From Flavobacteriaceae bacterium UBA3339 (GTDB lineage Bacteria; Bacteroidota; Bacteroidia; Flavobacteriales; Flavobacteriaceae), in NCBI GenBank assembly GCA_002360925.1, contig DERN01000009.1, positions 35,681 to 99,680 of the forward strand: a stretch of 64,000 nucleotides of DNA, in the 5' to 3' direction. The notes below the pieces were generated by a model. It was not told where the DNA came from, did no database searches, and saw only the letters and a program-made list of their open reading frames with translations. This document shows positions 25,718-34,716 of this stretch, piece by piece (within the stretch, counting starts at the first letter, position 1; each line of letters starts with the position of its first letter). A program made the translations under genes and the position numbers.

Positions 25718-27874
25718 ATGAAAAAATTAAGCTTAGTTCTTTCTTTGTTTTTGCTGGCAATGCCTTTAGGAGCGTTAGCAAACGAAGGAATGTGGTTTTT
25801 AATGTTCATTGAACGTTTAAACCACCGCGACATGCAAAAAATGGGATTACAATTAACATCCGACGAAATTTACAGTATCAATAACCATTCGTTAAAAGAT
25901 GCAATTGTTCAGTTTGACGGAGGTTGTACTGCCGAAATGATTTCTGATCAAGGTTTGGTTTTAACCAATCACCATTGTGGATATGATAAAATTGCTGAAT
26001 TATCGACTCCACAAGACGATATTTTAACAAACGGATTTTGGGCAAAAACAAAAGCCGATGAGCGTAAACCAAAAGACATTTCGGTTCGTTTCTTTGTTCG
26101 TATGGATAACGTTACAAAACGTATCTTAAACTTGGTGAACAATCAAATGAGCGAAGCTGAGCGTGAAAAAACGATCAACCAAGAAATTGCAAAAATTCAG
26201 AAAGAAAACAGTGAAAATGGAAAATACATCGTTTCTGTAAAATCATTCTTCCAAGGAAACGAATATTACTATTTTGTTTATCAAGATTATACCGATGTTC
26301 GTTTAGTAGGAACGCCTCCAGCTTCGATCGGAAAATTTGGTGGAGATACCGATAACTGGGAATGGCCGCGTCATACAGGCGATTTTTCTCTTTTCCGTGT
26401 TTACGGAGATGCAAACGGAAATCCGGCTGAATATTCAAAAAACAATGTGCCTTTAAAACCGAAACATTTCTTACCTGTAAACATTCAAGGTTTAAAACAA
26501 GGTGATTTCTCTATGATTTTAGGATATCCGGGAAGAACAAACCGTTGGATGCCGGCAGAAGGAATTCAGCAAAATGTTGAATTTGCGTATCCTGCTTGGG
26601 TTGAAGGTTCTCGTTTGGGAATGGATGTAATGAAAAAATACATGGATAAAAGCGACGAAGTTCGTTTAGCTTATGCAAGTAAATATGCAGGTGTTGCTAA
26701 CTATTGGAAAAACCGTCAAGGGATGATCGATGCGTTAAAGGAACACAAAACAGCTGATAAAAAACGCGAAAACGAAGCGAAGTTCAACAAATGGGCGAAC
26801 AAAAAGAAAAATAAAGAAGAGTACGGAACAGTTGTGGCAGATATCAACGCATATTACGCTGCTACAAACGAAAAAGCTCGTCACGATAATTACTTAATGA
26901 CGATTTTACGTACATCGAATTTAGCTGCAATTCCGTATAGTTTTGGTTCGGCTTTAATGCAGTATGCTGACGAAAATGAAGCAAAACGCGCCGAAATGCG
27001 TCCAAGACTTGAAGAAGCAATCAACAATTCGTACGAAGGTTTTTACGGACCTTTAGAAGCTGAAATGTTGGCTCGTCAATTAAATTTATACGCTACAAAA
27101 TCTACAGGATACGAAATTGCTCCGTATGTAAAAGCATTAGGAGAGAAAAACAATTACGATTATTCTAAATTGATCGATAAAGCTTTTGCGGGAAGTATTT
27201 TCTCTTCAAAAGATTTAATCGTAAAATATTTAAACAATCCTGAAAAAGGAATGATCGAAAACGATGAGTTATTCAAAATTTCGAAAGATTTATTGACTAA
27301 ATATCGCGAACAACCAGAAAACTTGGTTTCGTTACAAGAAAACTATTCAAAAGCGTATCGCAAATTAGTTGAAGGTTTACGTCAGGCAAATCCAAAAGTA
27401 AAATATTATCCGGATGCAAACTCTACATTGCGTTTAACGTACGGAAAAGTAATTGATTTACCACGTCGTGCTGATCGTCCAAATGATGCAACAGAAAACT
27501 GGTATACTACTTTAAAAGGAACTATTGCAAAACATAAAGCTGGTGATGAAGAGTTCGAAAATCCACAAAGATTAATCGACTTGTACAACGCAAAAGATTA
27601 CGGACAATATGCAGATAAAGATGGTACGTTACACGTTAACTTCTTAACAGATCATGATATTACAGGAGGAAACTCTGGTTCGCCGGTATTAAACGGAAAA
27701 GGAGAATTAATAGGACTTGCTTTCGACGGAAACATTGAAGCAATGGCAGGTGACGTAATTTTTGATCCTAAATTACAAAGAACCATTAATGTCGATATTC
27801 GTTACGTATTATTCATTATTGATAAATACGCAGGTGCAACAAACATCATCAACGAATTAATGATTATTAAGTAA
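25718..27874 (+). CDS. S46 dipeptidyl-peptidase, DPP7-like
   Basis: A periplasmic serine peptidase of 718 residues that removes dipeptides from oligopeptide N termini. The signal peptide ends in GALA, and the mature N terminus NEGMWF is typical of the family. The triad is visible: His in LTNHHCGYD (about 85-86), Asp in GGDTDNWEWPRHTGDF (about 215-230) and Ser in GGNSGSP (about 650). The residue 18 after the Ser is Gly (in FDGN). DPP7 has Gly at the matching site and DPP11 has Arg, so I infer DPP7-type preference for hydrophobic rather than acidic P1 residues. The gene has its own promoter region and a strong terminator. Confidence 0.94.
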   Translation: MKKLSLVLSLFLLAMPLGALANEGMWFLMFIERLNHRDMQKMGLQLTSDEIYSINNHSLKDAIVQFDGGCTAEMISDQGLVLTNHHCGYDKIAELSTPQDDILTNGFWAKTKADERKPKDISVRFFVRMDNVTKRILNLVNNQMSEAEREKTINQEIAKIQKENSENGKYIVSVKSFFQGNEYYYFVYQDYTDVRLVGTPPASIGKFGGDTDNWEWPRHTGDFSLFRVYGDANGNPAEYSKNNVPLKPKHFLPVNIQGLKQGDFSMILGYPGRTNRWMPAEGIQQNVEFAYPAWVEGSRLGMDVMKKYMDKSDEVRLAYASKYAGVANYWKNRQGMIDALKEHKTADKKRENEAKFNKWANKKKNKEEYGTVVADINAYYAATNEKARHDNYLMTILRTSNLAAIPYSFGSALMQYADENEAKRAEMRPRLEEAINNSYEGFYGPLEAEMLARQLNLYATKSTGYEIAPYVKALGEKNNYDYSKLIDKAFAGSIFSSKDLIVKYLNNPEKGMIENDELFKISKDLLTKYREQPENLVSLQENYSKAYRKLVEGLRQANPKVKYYPDANSTLRLTYGKVIDLPRRADRPNDATENWYTTLKGTIAKHKAGDEEFENPQRLIDLYNAKDYGQYADKDGTLHVNFLTDHDITGGNSGSPVLNGKGELIGLAFDGNIEAMAGDVIFDPKLQRTINVDIRYVLFIIDKYAGATNIINELMIIK

Positions 27875-27894
27875 TTTAATTAGTTTATAAAGAT

Positions 27895-27934
27895 AAAAAC
27901 CTCGACGGAACTCAAATTCTGTCGAGGTTTTTTT
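27895..27934 (+). terminator. Intrinsic terminator after the S46 peptidase
   Basis: AAAAACCTCGAC and GTCGAGGTTTTT form a 12-bp stem followed by a T run. The T run directly abuts the promoter box of the next gene. Confidence 0.88.
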
Positions 27935-27942
27935 TAACTTTG
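27935..27942 (+). promoter_or_regulatory. -7 box giving a nearly leaderless mRNA
   Basis: TAACTTTG is an exact TAnnTTTG match only 4 bp before the ATG at 27947. If it is used, transcription would begin at or next to the start codon. Confidence 0.45.
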
Positions 27943-27946
27943 AACT

Positions 27947-28933
27947 ATGAAAAAATGGGTTTCTATTTTGGTTGTTTTGTTGATTGTTTCGTGTACTTCG
28001 AAGTCCGAAAAGATACCGATTTCGTTTTATTTTTGGCGCACAACGTTTCAGTTAACTAATACCGAAAAAGACTATTTAAAAGCGTTAGATGTTAAAAAAC
28101 TGTATGTACGTTATTTCGATGTTGCATTAAAGAATGACGAAGCTATTCCGGTTGCGCCTATTGTTTTTAATGAAACTGTTACAAATACCGAAATTATTCC
28201 GGTTGTTTACATAAAAAACGAAGTATTTCTTAAAGATACCGATACACCCGATTTGGCACAAAAAGTGTATCGATACATCAATCAAATTAACGAGCATAAT
28301 CACATTAAAATAAGCGAAGTTCAGTTTGATTGCGATTGGAGCTTAAAGTCTAAAAAGAACTATTTTCAGTTTATCGAAGATTTTAAAAAATTGCATCAAA
28401 ATATTTCGGCAACAATTCGTTTGCATCAAGTTAAATATCCTGAAAAAACAGGAGTTCCCGATGTTTCAAACGGCGTTTTAATGTATTACAACATGGGTGT
28501 TATCAGCGCAAGCAACGAAAACTCTATTTACGAACGTGAAGTTGCGCATCGTTATATAAAAACGTTGGCTAATTATCCCAAACATCTAGACATTGCGTTG
28601 CCTATTTTTAGTTGGGGCGTTCATATTCGCAATAACGAAGTACTAAATTTAATTGGCGGTTTACGATTGAAAGATGTTCAAAACAATCGATTTAAAAAAC
28701 GAAGCGATAATAGGTATGAAGTGGTAGAGGATTTTATGTACGAAGGGCGATATCTTGCAAAAGCCGACATTATTAAATTAGAAGAACCTTCGGCAGATCA
28801 ATTAAAAGAAATGATTTCCGATATAAAGAAAAACACAAAGAACAAACCTAAAGAGATTATTTTTTACGATTTAAACGAAAAGAATTTAACTGCATATGAA
28901 AAAGAGATTTTTAAAACTGTTTGCAATTGGTAG
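27947..28933 (+). CDS. Lipoprotein, possible DUF3142-type TIM barrel
   Basis: A 328-residue lipoprotein with lipobox IVSC near residue 16. The mature part alternates strands and helices like a glycoside-hydrolase TIM barrel: LYVRYFDV, VQFDCDW, YYNMG and LDIALPIFSWG fall where barrel strands would be. The acidic FDCDW motif resembles the DUF3142 family as I remember it, so the match is tentative. Catalytic residues cannot be assigned. It overlaps the next gene by 38 bp, which implies coupled translation and a joint role with that exported protein. The promoter box 4 bp before the ATG suggests a near-leaderless mRNA. Confidence 0.7.
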   Translation: MKKWVSILVVLLIVSCTSKSEKIPISFYFWRTTFQLTNTEKDYLKALDVKKLYVRYFDVALKNDEAIPVAPIVFNETVTNTEIIPVVYIKNEVFLKDTDTPDLAQKVYRYINQINEHNHIKISEVQFDCDWSLKSKKNYFQFIEDFKKLHQNISATIRLHQVKYPEKTGVPDVSNGVLMYYNMGVISASNENSIYEREVAHRYIKTLANYPKHLDIALPIFSWGVHIRNNEVLNLIGGLRLKDVQNNRFKKRSDNRYEVVEDFMYEGRYLAKADIIKLEEPSADQLKEMISDIKKNTKNKPKEIIFYDLNEKNLTAYEKEIFKTVCNW

Positions 28934-31244
28934 CATTGCCGCAAGTACTTTGTACGGAGTTTACTCGTACGGATGTGCCGATGGTTGGTGGGGATCGGGA
29001 TACACGTCGATGTTTTCGCCCGAAATTACTGTAAACAATAAAAGTTACGAACCGTTTTTTTACGACGATTATACTATTTTTTATAACGGATATGGTGTTC
29101 AGTCAACAACCGATTTGTTTAAAGAAGAAACTATTGCCGACTGGACTTCGTATTTAAAGAAATATAAACCCGAAACGGTCGAATATTTTTTGTACGATAA
29201 AGAAGTTACAACACTTTTAACAAGTGCTACAAAAACAAAAAACACTCAAGCCGAATTAAAAAAGCTGAAGTTTAAGCACAAATTAGATTGGGACGATGAC
29301 AAAACGCAAAAGTTTGGTTTGTTTTTAATGATTTCGCGCGGAATCGAAACTTTTTCTAATCAAACCTATAATTATTGGGATTACGATAATAGAAACAATC
29401 TTACGGCAAATCAAGATTTTGTAACAACTATTGAAACGTTATACAAAAACGAAATGGTAACGAAAGACAGTTTCCTGAAAAATCGTATTTGGTTTCAAAT
29501 TGTAAGAACAAAATTCTATTCAGACGATAAAGGCTCTGTAATTGCTTATTTCAATCAAACCGAAAAAGATCAACCAAAAAACAGTTTGTATTATCGAGCA
29601 TTAAGTTATGTTGGCGGAGCTTATAAAAGTTTAAAGAACTACGAGAAAGCGAATGTTTTGTTTGCTCAGGTTTTCAATAAATCTGAAGAAATGATGCCTT
29701 CGGCTTTATTCGATTACAAACCTTTAGATGCAAAAGAATTCGATAAAATGTTGAAATCGACTTCAGATTCATCAACAAAAGAAGCTTTGTATGCTTTACA
29801 GGGTTATTACACCAATGGTTTTGATGCAATGCAAAATTTGTACAAGCTAAATCCGCAATCGCAGCATTTAGATTTTTTACTATCGCGTTGGGTTAATATA
29901 AACGAGCAAAGTATTAATACCTATAATGGTTATGAAACGTTAGATGTTGATGCTAAAAAAATTAAAAAAGAATTAAAGGATAAAGTAAATGCAAACCAAT
30001 TAAAGTGGATTAACGAAGTTGCGAAAGACAACAAAGTATTTAACGGATATATTTGGAAAGCAACAGCAGCTTACTTTAATACATTAACGGGCGATTATAA
30101 AACGCCGGTTACCTTATTAACGCAAGCCAAAGAATTGGCTAAAAATCAAGCGCAGGAAGATCAGTTGCGTAGTTTAAGTTTGTTAAACAAGTTATTAAGT
30201 ATCGATAAAATAAACAATGCGAACGAAGAAAAGTTAGTTGCCGATGTTTCGTGGTTGCTGATAAAAGACGAATACTCGATCTATGACGATAAGTTTGATC
30301 CGTATGAAGATTTTAATCGCTATTCATATTTACAAAGTTTTACCAAAAAATATTTAAGTTCACTTTATAAGAAAGAAGGGAATAATTTAATGGCAGAACT
30401 TACTTATCCGGTAAAAGGATTTTTTAAAGATCAGAAGCAAAGCGAAGCAATGGAAAAACTATTGTTAAGCAAATCGCGTACCGCTTGGCAAGATACTTTT
30501 GTAAGTATTTATCCGTATAAATTGGCAGATATTTACGAAAGTAGAGGAATCTATTTATTCTATCAGGATAAAATTGCGGAAGCCATTGTAGAATTCGAGA
30601 AAATAACACCATTTGTTAGTCGCGAATACAATTGGGAGACTCAAAAATACGAGGATAAAACAATTGATTATAAAACAGCCGAACTTCCAGGAAATCCATT
30701 TAACGGAAAGATTAAAGATTGTAATGATTGCGATCATATGGCAAAACAATCTGTAAAATATTCGCAATTAGCTTTCCTGAAAAAAGTTAAGGAAATGGAA
30801 GACAAAATAGCAGCCGGAGAAGATGTTTACAATAATGCTTTATTAGTTGGAAACGCTTTTTACAATGCTTCGTATTTCGGAAATGCGCGTGCGTTTTATT
30901 ACAACAATATTATTAATGAATACGGAAATAGCATTTCGGACGAACATTCTAAAATGTTATACGGAATGGAAAACGTAAACAAATATTATTTAAAAGCGCA
31001 AAAAGCAGCCGAAAATAAAGAACAGCAAGCTAAAATGGCTTATATGTTGGCAAAAACCGAACGTAACAATTTCTATTACAATAAATATTTTGCTACAACA
31101 ACGTATTGGGGATATCCGGACGGACCTGTAATTCAGAAATGGCAAGGTTTTGTAGATTTAAAAACAAAATATGCCGACACTAAATATTACCAAGACGTAA
31201 TTGCCGAATGTGGTTATTTTAGAAAATATTTAGGTTTACAATAA
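28896..31244 (+). CDS. Large exported protein of unknown function with TPR-like helices
   Basis: A 782-residue protein with an N-terminal signal sequence (MKKRFLKLFAIGSIAASTLYG) followed by an aromatic, Cys-containing CADGWWGSGY segment. Most of the rest is helical. Several blocks look like degenerate TPR repeats (YRALSYVGGAYKSLKNYEKANVLFAQVF and, later, ALLVGNAFYNASYFGNARAFYYNN). A CNDCD motif near residue 610 holds two Cys. I do not recognise the family, but the aromatic start looks familiar from other Bacteroidota genomes. The ORF is intact and bounded by a terminator. It is translationally coupled to the upstream lipoprotein by a 38-bp overlap, so the two probably act together at the cell envelope. 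Confidence 0.75.
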   Translation: MKKRFLKLFAIGSIAASTLYGVYSYGCADGWWGSGYTSMFSPEITVNNKSYEPFFYDDYTIFYNGYGVQSTTDLFKEETIADWTSYLKKYKPETVEYFLYDKEVTTLLTSATKTKNTQAELKKLKFKHKLDWDDDKTQKFGLFLMISRGIETFSNQTYNYWDYDNRNNLTANQDFVTTIETLYKNEMVTKDSFLKNRIWFQIVRTKFYSDDKGSVIAYFNQTEKDQPKNSLYYRALSYVGGAYKSLKNYEKANVLFAQVFNKSEEMMPSALFDYKPLDAKEFDKMLKSTSDSSTKEALYALQGYYTNGFDAMQNLYKLNPQSQHLDFLLSRWVNINEQSINTYNGYETLDVDAKKIKKELKDKVNANQLKWINEVAKDNKVFNGYIWKATAAYFNTLTGDYKTPVTLLTQAKELAKNQAQEDQLRSLSLLNKLLSIDKINNANEEKLVADVSWLLIKDEYSIYDDKFDPYEDFNRYSYLQSFTKKYLSSLYKKEGNNLMAELTYPVKGFFKDQKQSEAMEKLLLSKSRTAWQDTFVSIYPYKLADIYESRGIYLFYQDKIAEAIVEFEKITPFVSREYNWETQKYEDKTIDYKTAELPGNPFNGKIKDCNDCDHMAKQSVKYSQLAFLKKVKEMEDKIAAGEDVYNNALLVGNAFYNASYFGNARAFYYNNIINEYGNSISDEHSKMLYGMENVNKYYLKAQKAAENKEQQAKMAYMLAKTERNNFYYNKYFATTTYWGYPDGPVIQKWQGFVDLKTKYADTKYYQDVIAECGYFRKYLGLQ

Positions 31245-31267
31245 GCTTTAATAAATTGAATAAGATT

Positions 31268-31309
31268 AAAAAAGGAGTAGAGGTTTTATAAATCTTTGCT
31301 CCTTTTTTT
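31268..31309 (+). terminator. Intrinsic terminator of the lipoprotein/TPR pair
   Basis: AAAAAAGGAG pairs with CTCCTTTTTT across a 21-nt AT-rich loop, and a T run follows. Confidence 0.75.
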
Positions 31310-31387
31310 ATTCTAAACTATATTTTATGATTTTGAGTATAAACGTTATAAACAGTTTTTTGTATTTTTAAAATTAAAAATTGATCT

Positions 31388-31804
31388 ATGAGAAAATTAA
31401 ATTTTAAAATTGTAAGTGCTATTTTAATGTTGGTGCTTGCTGTAAGTTTTACAAGCTGTAGTAGCGAAAGTGATGATAAAGATACCGAGCCAACAGAAAA
31501 CTTGTTCGATAAAAGTAAACTTAAGATTACCATTACAAAAACGAGTAACAATCCCGATACTCGGAGATTAACGATTGATTACGAAGTTACCAATATTGCC
31601 AATATTCCGTATGAATTTGTCGATGATGGTAATTATTACATCAAGTTTACTGTTTTTGCTACCGACGGTACAAAGTTTGAAGAAAGAGTGCCAATGCCAA
31701 GTTTAAGTGCAGGTGCAACAAAAACTCAATATGGTGTTGTTGAATTTACCGAAGGTAAAGTTTTAAATCTCGGGGCTTTAACCTACGAAATAGTTTTAGT
31801 ATAA
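31388..31804 (+). CDS. Small lipoprotein with beta-sandwich-like domain
   Basis: A 138-residue lipoprotein: signal peptide with lipobox FTSCSSE, an acidic DDKDTEPTEN linker, then about 100 residues of alternating strands (LKITITKTSNN, LTIDYEVTNI, YIKFTVFATDG). The pattern resembles the FxxYI-type or other Ig-like domains that describe relations between strands and extended loops. No catalytic residues are evident. It is a single-gene unit closed by its own terminator. Role unknown, probably a surface or periplasmic binding protein. Confidence 0.72.
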   Translation: MRKLNFKIVSAILMLVLAVSFTSCSSESDDKDTEPTENLFDKSKLKITITKTSNNPDTRRLTIDYEVTNIANIPYEFVDDGNYYIKFTVFATDGTKFEERVPMPSLSAGATKTQYGVVEFTEGKVLNLGALTYEIVLV

Positions 31805-31810
31805 AACCAT

Positions 31811-31840
31811 AAGAGCAAAGCCTTAAGTTTTGCTCTTTTT
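31811..31840 (+). terminator. Intrinsic terminator
   Basis: AAGAGCAAA and TTTGCTCTT form a stem followed by a T run, just past the small lipoprotein stop. Confidence 0.82.
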
Positions 31841-31911
31841 TATATATAAAATTGCTTAAAAAAATAAAGCTTTAAATAACGTTCGATATTAATAAATTAT
31901 ATAATGGTATT

Positions 31912-31940
31912 AAATGCCGTGTTTAACACGGCATTTTTTG
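31912..31940. terminator. Strong orphan hairpin
   Basis: AAATGCCGTGTT and its complement AACACGGCATTT form a nearly loopless 12-bp palindrome followed by a T run. No gene ends directly before it, so it may be a second terminator or part of the adjacent repeat cluster. Confidence 0.6.
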
Positions 31941-31977
31941 TATAAATAAATTTTGTGAACTTGTGACAAAACTTTTG

Positions 31978-32050
31978 TCATGCCGAACTTGATACGGCAT
32001 TGAACAAATTTAAGAAGGTAATGAGAAGCTGAATCAAGTTCAGCCTAGCA
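31978..32050. repeat. Palindromic intergenic repeat (GAACTTGAT type)
   Basis: Two arms, TGCCGAACTTGATACGGCA (31981-31999) and GCTGAATCAAGTTCAGC (32028-32044), face each other and share the inverted core GAACTTGAT/ATCAAGTTC. A transcript could fold into a long hairpin. Similar elements are dispersed in many Bacteroidota genomes, and only one copy lies in this window. Confidence 0.6.
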
Positions 32051-32065
32051 GGTGATTGATAATTT

Positions 32066-32258
32066 AAAACGAAGTGAAAAATCTCTTCGTTTTGAATGAA
32101 AGAATACAAAAACCTCAAAAGTGTCATTTCGAACGGAGTGAGAAATCTTTATGTAGTAAATTTTTAAGATTCTTCGCTTCTTTTCATTTCGCTCTGAATG
32201 ACAAACAGAATGTTTTCTGCATAACTTATCATTTCGAACGAAGTGAAAAATCTCTATA
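32066..32258. repeat. Dispersed palindromic repeat cluster (TCATTTCGAACGAAGTGA type)
   Basis: Arms of the type TGTCATTTCGAACGGAGTGA (32122-32149, 32228-32255, and a partial one from about 32068) alternate with the opposite-strand arm AAGATTCTTCGCTTC...CTCTGAATGACA (32166-32203). The arms are imperfect complements, so pairs can fold as hairpins. A false ORF through this region reads CHFERSEKSL, a familiar artefact of this repeat class. The same element recurs near 45.8, 46.3 and 47.7 kb. Confidence 0.8.
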
Positions 32259-32364
32259 CTCAGTTAAAACGTATAATTTTCAACATAAAACCTACAACCT
32301 TTAGTCAATAACGTAAAACAAAAATCTTTCGTGTTTAAATTTTTTACAATTCTCTTAAAAACTG

Positions 32365-32372
32365 TAGCTTTG
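32365..32372 (+). promoter_or_regulatory. Promoter -7 box for mpl
   Basis: TAGCTTTG matches TAnnTTTG and lies 18 bp before the mpl ATG, between the repeat cluster and the gene. Confidence 0.5.
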
Positions 32373-32390
32373 TTACTTTAAATAAAGAAT

Positions 32391-33746
32391 ATGCGTGTAC
32401 ATTTTATAGCAATTGGTGGTAGCGCCATGCACAATTTAGCAATGGCTTTGCATGATAAAGGCGATGTGGTTACAGGAAGCGATGATGCTATTTTTGAACC
32501 TTCTAAATCTAGATTGGAAGCAAAAGGTTTATTACCGAACGAAATGGGGTGGTTTCCTGAAAAAATAACTCACGATATCGATGTTGTTATTTTAGGAATG
32601 CATGCAAAAAACGACAATCCCGAATTATTGAAAGCTCAGGAATTAGGATTGAAAATTTACTCGTATCCCGAGTTTATTTACGAACATTCTAAAAACAAAA
32701 CACGTGTTGTAATTGGTGGTTCGCACGGGAAAACAACCATTACTTCTATGATTTTACACGTTATGAATTATCATAATGTAGCAGTCGATTTTTTAGTTGG
32801 TGCACAGTTAGAAGGTTTTAACAATATGGTGCATTTAACCGAAGAAAACGATTTTATGGTAATTGAAGGGGATGAATATTTATCGTCGCCAACCGATTTG
32901 CGTCCAAAATTCCATTTATATCAGCCTAATATTGCGTTAATCAGCGGTATTGCGTGGGATCATATCAATGTATTTCCTACGTTCGATAATTATGTAGATC
33001 AATTCAGAATCTTCATTGATAAAATTACCAATGGCGGAATTTTAGTTTATAACGAAGACGATGCAACGGTAAAAAAAATTGTGGAAGAGTCTGAAAAACC
33101 GATTCGCAAAATGCCATATTCGTTACCCGAATATTTTATCGACAAAGGAATTACCTATTTAGAAACTAACGACGGACCTATGCCGATTGAAGTTTTTGGC
33201 GAACACAATTTAAATAACTTGTCGGGTGCTAAATGGATTTGCCAAAATATGGGAATTGATGAAGAAGAGTTTTACGAAGCCATTGCAACTTTTAAAGGCG
33301 CATCTAAACGGTTAGAAAAAATTGCCGAAACCAGAACAGCGGTTGCTTATAAAGATTTTGCACATTCGCCAAGTAAGGTGCAAGCAACAACGCAAGCGGT
33401 TAAAAAACAGTATCCCGATAAAAAATTGGTTGCTTGTTTAGAACTCCATACGTATTCGAGTTTAAATGCAGCTTTTTTAACAGAATATCAAGGTGCACTA
33501 GATGCTGCCGATACAGCCGTGGTGTTTTATTCGCCCGATGCCGTTGCAATTAAAAAACTGGAAGAGATTTCGAAAGAACAAATCGAACAAGCTTTTAAAC
33601 GCGATGATTTAATTGTTTATACCAATCCGGCTGAGTTTAAATCGTTTTTAACAGCTCAGAATTTTAATGAATCGGTTCTGTTATTAATGAGTTCAGGAAA
33701 TTACGGAGGACTTGATTTTAACGAAGTTCAACATATTATAGAATAG
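32391..33746 (+). CDS. mpl: UDP-N-acetylmuramate:tripeptide ligase Mpl
   Basis: A Mur ligase of 451 residues that attaches the recycled tripeptide L-Ala-gamma-D-Glu-meso-DAP to UDP-MurNAc, saving peptidoglycan fragments. The MurC-like Rossmann start HFIAIGGSAMHNLA, the P-loop GGSHGKTTITSM (about 108-119), EGDEYLSS and the DFAHSPSK motif of the C-terminal domain are all present. The IGGSAMHN start and this length separate Mpl from MurC, which would also sit in a mur-fts cluster. It is a single gene with its own promoter box and a terminator right behind it. Confidence 0.93.
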   Translation: MRVHFIAIGGSAMHNLAMALHDKGDVVTGSDDAIFEPSKSRLEAKGLLPNEMGWFPEKITHDIDVVILGMHAKNDNPELLKAQELGLKIYSYPEFIYEHSKNKTRVVIGGSHGKTTITSMILHVMNYHNVAVDFLVGAQLEGFNNMVHLTEENDFMVIEGDEYLSSPTDLRPKFHLYQPNIALISGIAWDHINVFPTFDNYVDQFRIFIDKITNGGILVYNEDDATVKKIVEESEKPIRKMPYSLPEYFIDKGITYLETNDGPMPIEVFGEHNLNNLSGAKWICQNMGIDEEEFYEAIATFKGASKRLEKIAETRTAVAYKDFAHSPSKVQATTQAVKKQYPDKKLVACLELHTYSSLNAAFLTEYQGALDAADTAVVFYSPDAVAIKKLEEISKEQIEQAFKRDDLIVYTNPAEFKSFLTAQNFNESVLLLMSSGNYGGLDFNEVQHIIE

Positions 33747-33747
33747 T

Positions 33748-33772
33748 AAAGCGACTGAAAAGTCGCTTTTTA
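33748..33772 (+). terminator. Intrinsic terminator after mpl
   Basis: AAAGCGACT and AGTCGCTTT form a 9-bp stem with a 4-nt loop and a T run directly after the stop. Confidence 0.88.
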
Positions 33773-33842
33773 TTTTCTACGAATAAAACTGGAATTTTTT
33801 ATAATCTTTCGTCGCTTTATAAACCAATTGAACACGTTTAGT

Positions 33843-34055
33843 TTATTCTAATTCTTCGCAGCGAAAACCGCAATTGTCGAGCAAAGCAACTACATCGTTT
33901 GTATTTAGATTTCCGCCTTCAATTCTTAGTATTTTGTCGCAATCTTCCAAGTCGAAATTGATTTTAAAATGCGGATATTTTTGATGTAATATATTTTCTA
34001 AAAGATAATTTTCGTCTTTAGGATTGCAAACATTGGTTTTAAAAATCGTAACCAT
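33843..34055 (-). CDS. Small HMA-like ferredoxin-fold protein without CxxC
   Basis: A 70-residue cytoplasmic protein with the order strand-helix-strand-strand-helix-strand expected for a heavy-metal-associated (HMA) or ferredoxin-like fold: MVTIFKTNV, a helix over YLLENILHQ, then FKINFDLEDCDKILRIEGG, a helix over TNDVVALLDNCG and a final short strand. The usual metal-binding CxxC after the first strand is missing, with only a single Cys in VCNPKD. It is therefore unlikely to carry copper in the normal way. It follows another minus-strand unknown gene by 25 bp, so the two are probably cotranscribed. Confidence 0.65.
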   Translation of the reverse strand: MVTIFKTNVCNPKDENYLLENILHQKYPHFKINFDLEDCDKILRIEGGNLNTNDVVALLDNCGFRCEELE

Positions 34056-34080
34056 TATTGATTGATTTAGTTCAAAAAGT

Positions 34081-34521
34081 TTAATTTAATTGCAGAATGT
34101 TCGATTCGAAATAACGAAACAGAAAAATTCTGCTGTAATAATCTTTCAATTTGTGTTCTTCTATAAAATCATTGAATTTCTCGTAACTTGGATTCAAAGC
34201 TTCTTCAACAAAAACAAACCAGAATTCTTTAATGTTAGTTTGTTCTCTAAAGAAATCAGAAGTAAAAGGCGTGTATAAAAAGGGATGAAAAGCTCTTTTC
34301 GATAATTTTTTAAGATCGCAAAACAAAATTCCGATTTTAGAACCTTTGTAATTCATAATGTTTATTTCGTACTGAACGCAATCCATCAACGTAAGTTCGG
34401 CGCTGTAACATTCGGTAAAATGACTAGAATCTGCAATCTGAATCATTTTTTCTTTTTTTTCGTCTTTACTTAAATTGGGATCTATTCGTTCTAAAAACCT
34501 TTGGAAAGCTTCAATATTCAT
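34081..34521 (-). CDS. Conserved hypothetical soluble protein
   Basis: A 146-residue protein, using the ATG at 34521 rather than the longer frame from 34548 because MNIEAFQRFLERIDPN starts a tidy amphipathic helix. It has no signal peptide or membrane segment. It mixes helices with a few strands (YEINIMNYKGSKIGILFCDLKK) and many aromatic residues (HPFLYTPFTSDFF). I do not recognise the family and see no catalytic motif. It is followed 25 bp later by the HMA-like gene and is divergent from the LytS-type kinase. Confidence 0.6.
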   Translation of the reverse strand: MNIEAFQRFLERIDPNLSKDEKKEKMIQIADSSHFTECYSAELTLMDCVQYEINIMNYKGSKIGILFCDLKKLSKRAFHPFLYTPFTSDFFREQTNIKEFWFVFVEEALNPSYEKFNDFIEEHKLKDYYSRIFLFRYFESNILQLN

Positions 34522-34686
34522 AAACTTCGTATTTATTAAACAGCGCAAAGAAACCCTTTAGAAGCATGAGAAAATTGCTTTTTAGATGAAACACGGTTTT
34601 TATTATACGAAACGGGAAATAAGCCGAGTTTATATAATAAACATCGCAGTTGGTATAATATCATGAGGCATTTATAAAAGAAATTT

Positions 34687-34694
34687 TACCTTTG
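34687..34694 (+). promoter_or_regulatory. Promoter -7 box for the LytS/LytTR operon
   Basis: TACCTTTG matches TAnnTTTG and lies 22 bp before the kinase ATG. Confidence 0.5.
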
Positions 34695-34716
34695 TTTTGT
34701 TAATTAGTGCAAATTT

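Noticed and set aside
32074..32304. A 76-codon plus-strand ORF containing CHFERSEKSL twice
   Set aside because: It is a read-through of the palindromic repeat. HFERSEKSL is a known type of artefact, and no start signal or conserved domain is present.
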